A DNA stretch of 15,176 nucleotides from Ochromonadaceae sp. CCMP2298 (lineage: Eukaryota > Sar > Synurophyceae > Ochromonadales > Ochromonadaceae): the NCBI GenBank assembly GCA_026770595.1, contig MU634144.1, forward strand, positions 1 to 15,176, given 5' to 3'. Below the pieces are notes generated by a model that was not told the origin of the DNA, ran no database searches, and saw only the letters and a program-made list of their open reading frames with translations. Below are positions 1-7,763 of this stretch, piece by piece (within the stretch, counting starts at the first letter, position 1; each line of letters opens with the position of its first letter). Position numbers and translations under genes: made by a program.

Positions 1-360
1 GGTCCAGAGGCAGGTAGGTGTTTGTGGGTGGATAGGAAGTGGGTCGCGAGCCCCAGCCGGCAGACAGGACGAGCAAGCAAGCTGTCTGTGCCTCGCTGGG
101 CTGCAGGCGCGGGGCGCAATAGCCAGGAGTAGGTGTTAGTGTTTGGTCCAGAGGCAGGTAGGTATTTGTGGGTGGATAGGAAGCGGGTCGCGAGCCCCAG
201 CCGGCAGACAGGACGAGCAAGCAAGCTGTCTGTGCGTTCGAATGCTCTGCAGGGGGAGGAATAATTTTCTCATTATGAGAAGTTTTCTCAATTATCGTAC
301 GCGAACCCCAGCCGGCAGACAGAAAGGCAAGGGAAGCTTGGTATTGGAATGCTCAACAGG
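1..360. repeat. Degenerate tandem duplication, 144-bp offset
   Basis: The segment at 1-91 recurs at 145-235 with only two mismatches that I can see. A third, shorter and more diverged copy covers about 301-358, sharing the block around CCCCAGCCGGCAGACAG. Each of the two long copies contains CAGGTAGGT, which resembles a 5' splice site, and is followed by a CTGCAGG block. Short ATTTTCTCATTATGAGAA-like palindromic AT-rich pieces follow the second copy (about 261-293) and recur at about 366-405. There is no convincing open frame. The block may be upstream or untranslated sequence of the transposase-like gene that follows, or part of the mobile element. Confidence 0.8.
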
Positions 361-433
361 GTGAGAAATTTTTCATTATGAGAATTTTGGTGAGAAATTT
401 TCTCACCGTTTTCTCACAGGATGGTTTACGGGT

Positions 434-2593
434 GTGTTCTTCTCGGGGTTTCTGCAGCTCCTCTGTGGGACCACGGCACTGGGCGTTAAGCACGTCAGTC
501 GCCTGCTGTACAAGATCAACCCGACAGAGTGCCTGGCAGGTGTGCGGCTGGGTGGAGGTGTCGTCTTTCAGCCGCTGACCGCCCACCAGTCAGTCGCGCT
601 TCACGTGGCCAGTGGCATATCGTCCACTGCGCGTATGAGCGTGGCCAGGTCACTGCGGTACTGGTTTGGCGCTCCTGTCTTCGCAGACGAAAGAGCCTGT
701 GCTGAAATCATCCAAGGACAGGAGCAGGACCAGCAGTACCACACGTACACCTATATGGAGAGTATTGATGGTGAGCAGGTACAGGTGCAGAGGAAGCTGC
801 AGTACTTCTTTGTCGATCCTTACCTGGCATTGAGAAAGCAGCTGGAGATCCTCAGAGACAGCTTTCTCAAGGAGCCGATGGGGATCCATCCAAAGAAGCA
901 TGGTGACTGCATAGCCGTCTGCTTCCAGGGCGACCACGGGGGGGGGTCGATGAAATTCATTGCCCTGCTCCTGGCTCGAAAAATAGACACACAGACAATT
1001 AAGATTGATCTGGGCAGGTTCGAAGGCAAAGAGTCGCACCACGTGCTGCAGAACACAGTGATGTCTTACCTCAATGACGGCTTTGCGGCCCTACAAGCTG
1101 CTAAAGTGGTTGTCGTCGAGTGGGTTGGGGGGTTCGACTTCGTGCTAGTACCCAAGGAAATGTGTGAGGGGGTGGAATGTGTGAGGGGGGAAGACGGGAG
1201 GGCGACTGTGACGTGGGAGGGTGGTATGCAGGTGTTGGTGAAAGAGGTACCTGCAGTGCACACTGTAAAGATCTTGCCCATCGTTGCCGTCAACGCGGGC
1301 GATCTCGCCTTCCAGTTCCTGATCCAGGGTAGACCCTCCCACAGCGGCAGCAAGTGTGGCCAGTGCAAGGCGCTGAAGAGGGACTGGCGGGATGCAGCCA
1401 GCCACAAGCCGGATTGGACAATCGCTGATATGCAGACCAAGATATCAGGGTGGAAGGAAACACATCCAGGTGCGGCTCCCCAGGGAGTGGACTCGTCCAT
1501 GAAGCAGGAAGGAGACGACGATGCGCCCGCACCAGCAGCTTCCGCTGCACCAACAGCAGCCAAGCTCAAACTGACTGTTCATCGCTTCGCAAACCTCGAC
1601 TTACTCCTGCCCAGCATCCCCATCTCGCAGTGCATAGTGCCAATCCTGCACATCAAGCTTGGGCTCGGCTACTTTCTGCTAACCTACATCCTCGAGTTTA
1701 TCTCGACCCACATCGAGTGGCAGAGCAACTCAGTTGTGGCGGCTGCAATAAAGCTCGAGCTGCAAAAGGCTGCTGTTGCAAAGGCCTGTGCCGATTGCGA
1801 TGCATACAAGAGCTTGGACCCCAAGCCGCCGGGGCACGCAGCCAGACTAAAAGCCCTTAACGGGGATTTGAAAGTGGAGAAGAAGGTTAGGACAGCGATG
1901 AAGAATGCGCTGAAAAAGCTGCGCACAAAACAGCCGTCCAAACCTGTCGAGGCGGAATGTGAGCGTATTCTGGAGCTGCACAAGATCGTCCGGTAGGTCT
2001 ATCATTCGCAGGCGTTGATCGGAGAGCACGTCAACAGGCTCCTCCAAAACCACGCGGCAATCCTGCGCTCTAGTCCTGCAGACGACATCGAGGACAAGAT
2101 AGACAAGGTCATCGAAAACAGCTTTGATATGATGGAGGTGCTGGAAGTGATAAGCAGACAGATGAATCAGACAGACCAACTCACCGATGATGAGCGCGCA
2201 GACTTTAGGACCTTCTGTGTCTATTCCGGGCAGCTCTGGCGGAGGAACTTACCCGACACACAGCGGCCTCCGAAGCTCCACTACCTGGAGTCCCATGCGG
2301 CGGATCAGATGGATGAGCTGGGTGTGCTCGGGATCTTCAGCGAAGACCCCATTGAGCGGCACCACAATCTAATCAATAGATATTATCTGCAGTTCGCGAA
2401 CATGCGTAACTTCAGAAGGAAATCAGTGGCCATTCGCGGTGCGCAGATGAAAGCCGCTGATCCAACAGTTCAGGCTGCCATCGCGGAGAGCACGGAGGGG
2501 ACAGTGAGGACTAAGGGCGCTCGGAGCCGCGCCAGCAGCGAGGCGTCCCAGGCTCGGAAAGCTACAGCTAAAATGAACAGAGGAATAAGGTGA
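434..2593 (+). pseudogene. Transposase-like ORF of a eukaryotic DNA transposon, with in-frame TAG
   Basis: The frame is open from 365 to 1993 and again from 1997 to 2590, broken only by TAG at 1994-1996. No ATG precedes codon 635 in this frame, so an upstream exon is likely; acceptor-like sites end at 419 (TTCTCACAG) and 457 (TTTCTGCAG). Counting from 434, visible landmarks are GDHGGGSMK (about residues 167-175), GDLAF...GR...CGQC (about 290-311, a Cys pair), an IVPILHIKLGLG segment about 100 residues later, and, after the stop, PPKLHYLESH and IFSEDPIERHHNLINRYY. The order 'GDxGGxxxK, GDL...C-x2-C, LHxxLGLG, PKLHxLE, E...H...N' matches, from my knowledge, a poorly named class of transposase-like proteins in protist and invertebrate genomes. 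I cannot name the superfamily or the catalytic residues. Expression is doubtful given the TAG. Confidence 0.6.
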
Positions 2594-2645
2594 GAGGAAA
2601 GATTGCTATGTTAGAAATAGCTGGGTTTTTAGTAGAGGATTTTAG

Positions 2646-2691
2646 TGGTAGTGATACAAGTAGTAGTGATGAAGCTTCAGGTGATGAATAA
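2646..2691 (+). CDS. Possible spliced acidic C-terminal exon of the transposase-like gene
   Basis: The previous frame ends at TGA 2591-2593, but that TGA overlaps a good donor (ATAAG|GTGAGA, intron from 2590). Splicing to GGATTTTAG ending at 2645 removes 56 nt, a size like other introns in this window. It continues in frame as a Ser/Asp/Glu-rich tail (SGSDTSSSDEASGDE) ending at TAA 2689-2691. The same bases can also be read as a 27-residue ATG ORF from 2608. Evidence is splice consensus and frame only. Confidence 0.35.
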
Positions 2692-2817
2692 GATTCTTAA
2701 TACAGGCTATATCATATATATTGTTACAAAAAATTGGGCAGCATTTCCCCTGTTTTGTAAGTACGAAAAATTTGGGAAAGGGGGGGTATTAACGCTCGCA
2801 CGTCGTGCCCAGCTTAC

Positions 2818-3300
2818 CTGGTCCTCCGTTGCGCCGCAGCTCAGCTCTGGGGGGGGTCTGAATCCCTCCATGCAGCCCCTGCAGACAGCAGTGTGTAGAG
2901 TACGTACTGTGAGAGGGTGTGTGTGCTGCCAAAAGAGGAGAATAAAAAGATGCAGTTTGCACTTACCTCTCGCAAAACATCCTCCTCTGCTCTCCTGCGC
3001 GCCCTGCGCGCCGCTGCTGAGCCTCTGGGGAGGCCCGGAAGGTCAGATCATCGCCTTCTGCGATGGAGGGTGTGGAAGGGGCGTGCGCAGAGCAGCGTGG
3101 GACAGTTGAAAGTGCGAGCCAGGGAGGCCGCGGGGGACAAGATGAGAGAGTAGAGATAGTGCCTGAGATACTTTATAGACAATAATTCATCCTTAAATTA
3201 AGCAGCGATCTAGTATTACAGGAATGCTTACCTTTCTTGAAAGTCGGTGCCCGTTTTCTCTCGACGGGAGCACCCCAGAACATATCCTGCCCCACTCCTC
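2818..3300 (-). CDS. Cryptic spliced minus-strand gene candidate (three exons)
   Basis: On the minus strand three strong donors occur in a row: AAGAAAG|GTAAGC (exon end 3234), GCGAGAG|GTAAGTG (exon end 2966) and GACCAG|GTAAGC (exon end 2818). Acceptors CCTCCATCGCAG (exon start near 3066) and CTGTCTGCAG (exon start 2878) lie upstream of the second and third. Joined this way the phases agree (1, then 2, then 0) and no stop appears from an ATG in ATGTTCTGGGG near 3285. An alternative acceptor (AGTATCTCAG, about 3157) keeps the same frame. The protein would begin MFWGAPVERKRAP and is basic and Arg/Gln-rich, then Cys/Pro-rich. I recognise no domain. A weak fourth exon (2749-2642) could end it. Start and end are uncertain; it would be convergent with the transposase-like gene. 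Confidence 0.38.
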
Positions 3301-3896
3301 GCCGCCGCCGCTCCGCCCGCGCTGTCACACATCGCGAGATACTTCGCCGATGCGATCCGATTCGATCGGCGGCCACCACTAACTTCTATTGAGAGTGGTT
3401 ACCGAATCAGTGACCTCGGATCCTTCGATGGACGGTTGGTGAACAAACAGTGAGGGTAAATCGTGAACCAAATTTGTACCCAATTCAATGAGCGATAAAT
3501 ACAGGTTTCCTACAAAAAGCACCTAAACTGAAACAAAAAAACTGAAAAAATATGTCCGGCAAAAATATGTCCGCGGAAATGCTGTGAAAGAGAGGAGAGA
3601 GTCATCTTCAATGTACGATAATACGTTTTTCCGGTTACCGTATTTTACGTATTTGAGTGACGAATAGCTTTCGCTCCGAGGGTGATTCCCGGGATGTCTC
3701 ACATTTGAAACTGAGTCTTCCTATCCAGCCCTTTGGTCTGCGCCAGACCCTAGGTCACCGGGTGACCGTGCGAGCCCTAGACTCGAGGTCGACTGCCCGA
3801 GAACGACCCGAAGCCTGCAGCAGAACCCCGAGTCCAAGGTCGCATTCGGCAAAACGTGGAAAAGTGGGTTCTTTTGAGGCCAACCAGGAAAGGTCC
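3301..3896. other. Stretch without a supported gene
   Basis: The left part (3301-3450) may be the upstream exon or 5' region of the minus-strand candidate. Visible small structures are a direct repeat AAAATATGTCCG (near 3545 and 3563) and a perfect short palindrome GGTCACC-G-GGTGACC near 3752-3766. Frames open here (about 3657-3980) run into the foldback element and have no recognisable content. Confidence 0.5.
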
Positions 3897-4331
3897 AGTT
3901 TGCGTAAAAACCGTGGACTGCGTAAAAAGCGTGGACTCCAAAATATCAACCAAAAACGTGTAAAAAATGAAACAGAGTAACCTGAAAGTCACAATTCCTA
4001 CTCGATTTACGCCATCAGAAGACAATTTTAATAGAGTAATAAGATCCTTGCACATACTGTACACGTATTTGTACGGGATTAATCGGTGATACGGAAGTTT
4101 AGATTTTATCTCTGTTCCTGCAAATCTTAACTTCTGTATCACCGATTAATCCCGTACAAATACGTGTACAGTATGTGCAAGGATCTTATAACTCTACTAA
4201 AATTGTCTTCTGATGGCGTGAATAGAGTAAGAATTGTGACTTTCAGGTTACTCTGTTTCATTTTTTACACATTTTTGGTTGATATTTTAGAATCCACGCT
4301 TTTTACGCAGTCTTCGGTTTTTACGCAAACT
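3897..4331. mobile_element. Foldback / MITE-like inverted repeat, element A
   Basis: The left arm (3897 to about 4100) is matched in reverse complement by the right arm (about 4115 to 4331) almost throughout, with scattered mismatches, so the element is close to one long palindrome with a short central loop. The tips read AGTTTGCGTAAAAACC and contain two tandem copies of a TGCGTAAAAA[C/G]CG unit about 18 bp long. Because the arms mirror each other, the same meaningless peptide frame appears on the minus strand in the left arm and the plus strand in the right arm. There is no transposase inside, so it would be non-autonomous. I see no clear target-site duplication. A transcript through it would form a hairpin of about 200 bp. 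Confidence 0.85.
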
Positions 4332-4361
4332 CGATGTAAGACAAATCAGGAAAAACCCCTC

Positions 4362-4802
4362 CAGACCGCGGAGAAAGGCGACCGAAATTGATTTAAGTCC
4401 GCCGAAACCTCAAAATTTAATACCCACAGATTTTTATTCTTTATTGAATTATTCAAATGTGCAATACACCAATTACTTTACTACAATAATAATATAAATC
4501 TATAGATATAAATCTATTTTAGATGAGCTATTGGAGGATTACTTCTAACAAATTACCATGAATTGACATTTTTTTTTTTACGTACTAAAATAAGAGAGCA
4601 AATTTATTATAATTTATTAGTAGTAATTATATAATAGCTCATCTAAAATAGATTTATATAGATTTATATAAAATTTTACGTAGAATAATTGATGTATTGC
4701 ACATTTGAATAATGCAATAAAAATAAAAATCTATGAGTATTTAGTAAGTTTGAAGTTTCGGCCGACTTAAATCAATTTCTGCCGCCTTTCTCCGCGGACT
4801 GG
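4362..4802. mobile_element. Foldback / MITE-like inverted repeat, element B
   Basis: The left arm starts CAGACCGCGGAGAAAGGCG and the right arm, read on the minus strand from 4802, starts CCAGTCCGCGGAGAAAGGCG. The match continues for about 200 bp per arm, including TTGATTTAAGTC, ATTATTCAAATGTGCAATAC and ATCTATTTTAGATGAGCTAT. The core is AT-rich, with a run of T near 4570. CCCTC directly flanks both sides (4357-4361 and 4803-4807) and may be a target-site duplication; CCCT if the first C belongs to the element. No coding capacity. It is unrelated in sequence to the neighbouring element A. Confidence 0.85.
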
Positions 4803-5264
4803 CCCTCTGAAGTTCAGCGGGACTCCGGTAACGGCTTTCGCTGTTGCGATCAGTACGCAAAATTTCAAATTGCGAGCCCTAAAGGTGTAAAGAGCGGCTA
4901 AATGAAAGAAACACAAAATGACGTGAGATAAAATCTCAAATTTGCACATTTGTAATTCACGTGTAGGCGCTGTTGCTGCGCAATTTGAGATTTTTGTCAC
5001 ACGTCAACCGCAAAGCACAGCAGCGGAGTCCCGATGAAAGTGAGTCGGTCCCTCTTTCGTCCCATCCACAAGCTCTCAGATGCTCATCGCAAGCAGTCGG
5101 TTGCAAGGTTCACCGTTGGCTTTCACCATTCACCATTCTCACCCAGAAGAGTCGAGTTCGTTGGCACGCAGAGGCCGAAAGCGTCCCTTATAAGCTGCAG
5201 GTCTGCATCCGTTTAGCTATAGAACCCCTCTGTGTAATTGCTTTACACATCGGAAGAAAGCGGG
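4803..5264. other. Intergenic / upstream region of the LYR-motif gene
   Basis: I see no supported gene here. An imperfect inverted repeat pairs AAATCTCAAATTTGC (about 4928-4942) with GCGCAATTTGAGATTT (about 4979-4994). A short duplication CACCATTCACCATTCTCACC lies near 5125. Open plus-strand frames (4973-5488 and 5034-5216) have no recognisable content, and the first runs out of frame through the LYR exon. The last 100 bases may hold the LYR promoter. Confidence 0.45.
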
Positions 5265-5638
5265 ATGAGTCTGACTATTCATGGGTTTTCGAAGTCGACC
5301 CCTCAGATCTACAGGGATTGTCTTCGGCTAATCAAACATATCGCCGGAAATTCGAAGAAAGCAGAAGCGCTACAGATTTGTCTGTAATGCTCTTAATACA
5401 ACTTCTATGTCATCCATCCAATAGGACTTCACCTTTGGGTACAGGTCGTTCGAATCGAGTTCAAGAAAAATGCAGCTGTAGCAGATGAAGCAACGGTTGA
5501 GAAGCTGTTCGTGGCCTCTCCAACTACTTGACGATGGAATCATCGTCGAAAGACGAGCGTTTCCAGAAACGTGCGACAGCGTTCGTAAAGAGAGAAGTGG
5601 AATCCCTCAAAGATGGAATTGCTATGCGGAGAAGCTGA
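5265..5638 (+). pseudogene. LYR-motif (Complex1_LYR-like) protein, apparently broken
   Basis: From ATG 5265 the frame reads MSLTIHGFSKSTPQ then IYRDCLRLIKHIAGNSKKAEAL. This is the hallmark of LYR-motif proteins (here I-Y-R at residues 15-17), small mitochondrial adaptors for Fe-S delivery and respiratory-complex assembly. The frame then hits TAA at 5385-5387. A continuation is recognisable downstream: VVRIEFKKNAAVADEATVEK (from 5445 after TTTGGGTACAG) and, shifted to another frame from 5504, AVRGLSNYLTMESSSKDERF to TGA 5636-5638. Two defects separate the parts. The expected donor reads CTACAG|ATTTGT instead of GT, and a frame break at about 5502-5507 looks like a small deletion. The total length would suit a LYR protein. 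The call rests on motif recognition. A real gene with unusual splicing remains possible. Confidence 0.6.
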
Positions 5639-5906
5639 GCAGCAGAGCAGCACAGAATAGATGCAGCACAGCCGCACAACAGAGTATCAAAGCAACATCA
5701 CAGCAGAGCAGCACAGCAGTAGAGCAGCACAGCAGAGCAGCACAGCAGTAGAGCAGCACAGCAGCATAGGAAAGAAACAGCTGAGCAGCAGCAGAGCAGC
5801 AAAGCAGTATACACAGGAGAATAACAACGCAGCGCACAATATAGAAGCAGAGCAACAGCATACGTTAGCAGAGCGATTGAGCAGTGGAGCAGCAGAGCAG
5901 CAGAAA
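5637..5906. repeat. AGC-rich minisatellite
   Basis: Dense, imperfect tandem units of the type AGCAGAGCAGCACAGCAGT cover this stretch. They are most regular at about 5700-5765, where the unit repeats with few changes, and become diluted towards 5906. Frames through it give only low-complexity Gln/Ser/Ala/Leu/Cys-type peptides on either strand, so I do not call a gene. It begins at the stop codon of the damaged LYR gene. Confidence 0.85.
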
Positions 5907-5996
5907 TAGCGGCAAAGTGTATCACTAAGTGTGCATAAAATAACATACTAATACGCGCCTAATTTGTTGAAATATCACACATGGGTTGAGTCTTTT

Positions 5997-7354
5997 CTAT
6001 TTAATGACCAAGTTAATGAGGGAACCCCTTATGCCCACCAGTGGAGGCTGAGGACGGTCCTGCAGGTACTTAGCCACCTCTGGGATGCTCTTCATGGTAC
6101 CCATGAAGCGCGCTAGAGACAGGTACGCGCAAATGGCGTCCGGCTTCACCGCTAAAGTATTGTCCAATATATGAAATAGAGTGAAATCTGCGTAGCTCGG
6201 CGAACTCCCGTCAAAGTATTTCGGATCGCCGAGTACACTGTGCGCCACCACGAGTCTCTGTGGAAGTTCCTTGAAGTACTCGTCGTGCTTTTTGACGAAC
6301 ATGTCACTTCCTACGGCGTAATAGGGTTAATTGTCATCATGTCCATGGCCATTTCCTGCACCATATTGTTCGCTGTCGCGACTTTAGGATCGCTTGGGAT
6401 GGCGTTAGCCAATCTGGCCGCATATCCGCAAGGAGAAGGAGGATGTGTTGAAACAGCTGTCTGAGTAGTAGCAGCAAGAGGCTGCAGGACAGCAGGTAGG
6501 TTGCCAGTTAGTAGAGCTGAGTATCACATAGTCTGTTTAGTATTCGGTATCCTGATAGCAGAAACCGGAGAGTTAGTAATCGGATTACTGTTAGTACTTA
6601 CGGCAGGAAATAGGTTCTAGGGGCTAATATCCCTACCAGTAGGATGCGCAAACTTAGTCTAGATCGTGAAAGCGACAGACAATAGTCCCTCCTAGTAGCA
6701 CAGCTGACCCTGGTATTGGATAATGAGTAGTGTCTACGTATTGGTAGTTATAGTGCAATCTTAGGACAGAATCTGCATAGTCGGGATAGTTTTGACCCGG
6801 ACTGTACATGTAGGACTTAGTCCCAGGGGATTCTGAGGGGTTCCTTCCTAGGATATACCCGTTTCGTCTAGAGAGTCAGGAGATTGAAGCAGGGTTGGGG
6901 GTAATTCCCATGTTGATCACTTCGTTGGCGATTTAGGCTAGGAGATAGTGATGCTTCTGTGATGATGCCTCCCTTTCTGCAGATGTAAGCTTTGAAAGCG
7001 ACCTAAAGGACCCTTTCTTTTCTTTTGATCTGGACTGAGAGAGACCTGTCAGAGGGAGCTGGGATATAATTGGAACAGGATGTGATCGCGAATATGAGCA
7101 CATACGCACAAGAGGATAGTCAGCAGACGTGGTAAAGCTTCGCACCTGATCAAGGCGCTGGTCTGAGCAATCGCCGTCCCGCTAGGAAGCTGCATCGTTG
7201 GTACTTGCGCGAAGGGGAAACGGGTACGATCGCGCTTCTCCTTCGGCCAACCATTGAAGGGGATAACTACATCCTCAAACTGGATCTTGCCGTACGCCAG
7301 CAGCATTCTTATTGGCTCAGCGCGCGCGCGCGAAGGAATGCAGAAGAGCTTCAT
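5997..7354 (-). pseudogene. Glutathione S-transferase (soluble, sigma-like), two exons, damaged
   Basis: Exon 1 (7354-7146) starts MKLFCIPSRARAEPIR and contains the thioredoxin-fold glutathione site FPFAQVPTMQLPSG...AQTSALIR (cis-Pro after Val, then the QTSA motif). The C-terminal helical domain resumes at 6425 as YAARLANAIPSDP and runs to TAG 5999-5997, with SYADFTLFHILDN and KPDAI typical of the GST C-domain. The donor is good (TGATCAG|GTGCG), but the acceptor position reads CTCCTTGCGG where CTCCTTGCAG is expected. A frame break lies at about 6312-6325: the upstream frame ends at TAG just after MTINPITP, while the downstream frame supplies VGSDMFVKKHDEYF. By alignment the usual sigma-class catalytic Tyr position holds Cys5. 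The protein would be about 215 residues, normal for a GST. Glutathione conjugation is the family role; the breaks make this copy doubtful. Confidence 0.75.
6426..7145 (-). other. Long, TAG-dense intron of the GST gene
   Basis: About 720 nt separate the two GST exons, far longer than the 55-150 nt introns elsewhere in the window. No coding exon is needed, because the protein reads ALIR directly into YAARL. On the plus strand the trinucleotide TAG is very frequent (31 copies by hand count between about 6460 and 6960; near 8 expected by chance); on the transcribed minus strand this is CTA. The minus-strand 3' end has a good pyrimidine tract. I see no gene, repeat unit or RNA in it. Confidence 0.55.
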
Positions 7355-7763
7355 TATGGTCAGCTTGCAGGCCCGCCGTGTAGCAAAAGATCACAGGGAT
7401 CGGTCGCCTTAGGAAGATCTAAATTTACCTTTCTCGGCGCCCAAGACTCATCAACTCTTTCCAACAGAAAACAGAAGAGAGAGGGAGAGGGTTCTAACTT
7501 CTGTCGGGGATTATCGTTGTCGTCCATAGATTTTAAAACTGTTGATTTTGATCTTTCGAGGCTTTTGATCCCTTCAACATTCCTGAGAGGGTGCCGCAAG
7601 AAGCGAGAGGCAGGCAACCTTGGAACCGGTAGGAACAGCACTGTCACTCTTTCAATACTCGCGCCTCTCTTATCCTGGGCCATCAGTACCGGTCCTTACG
7701 CCCTGCGCACACTTGGCGAAAGCTGTGAGCGTGTCGAGTTAAGACTCGCGGAGGAAAGATAAG
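7355..7763. promoter_or_regulatory. Divergent intergenic region between GST and plastid-protein genes
   Basis: This interval of about 410 bp lies between two divergently oriented starts (ATG at 7354 on minus, ATG at 7764 on plus) and should hold both promoters. Overlapping open frames exist on both strands (plus 7205-7762, minus 7683-7360), but neither has a recognisable domain. A purine-rich run (AGAAGAGAGAGGGAGAGGG) lies near 7470-7490. I see no clear TATA box. Confidence 0.4.

Noticed and set aside
1993-2011. 19-nt GT-AG micro-intron removing the TAG
   Set aside because: It joins in the wrong phase and creates an immediate TGA; only the 24-nt version (1988-2011) keeps the frame.
3657-3980. 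Plus-strand ORF of 107 codons
   Set aside because: It runs into the arm of foldback element A, has no recognisable content and starts at a non-ATG codon.
3777-4391. Two ORFs on opposite strands encoding nearly the same peptide
   Set aside because: This is the expected result of the palindrome (each arm mirrors the other), not evidence of a duplicated gene.
5449-5462. GTTCGAATC resembling a tRNA T-loop
   Set aside because: No acceptor or anticodon arms can be drawn around it, and it codes within the LYR exon.
4973-5488. Plus-strand ORF of 171 codons
   Set aside because: It overlaps the LYR exon in a different frame, starts at a non-ATG codon and shows no domain.
5485-5946. Gln/Ser- or Cys/Leu/Ala-rich ORFs on both strands
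   Set aside because: They are low-complexity readings of the AGC minisatellite; open frames are expected in such repeats.
7205-7762. Long plus-strand ORF antisense to GST exon 1 and through the intergenic region
   Set aside because: Its first part is the antisense of a well-supported GST exon, and the rest has no domain; it ends just before the ATG of the plastid-protein gene.
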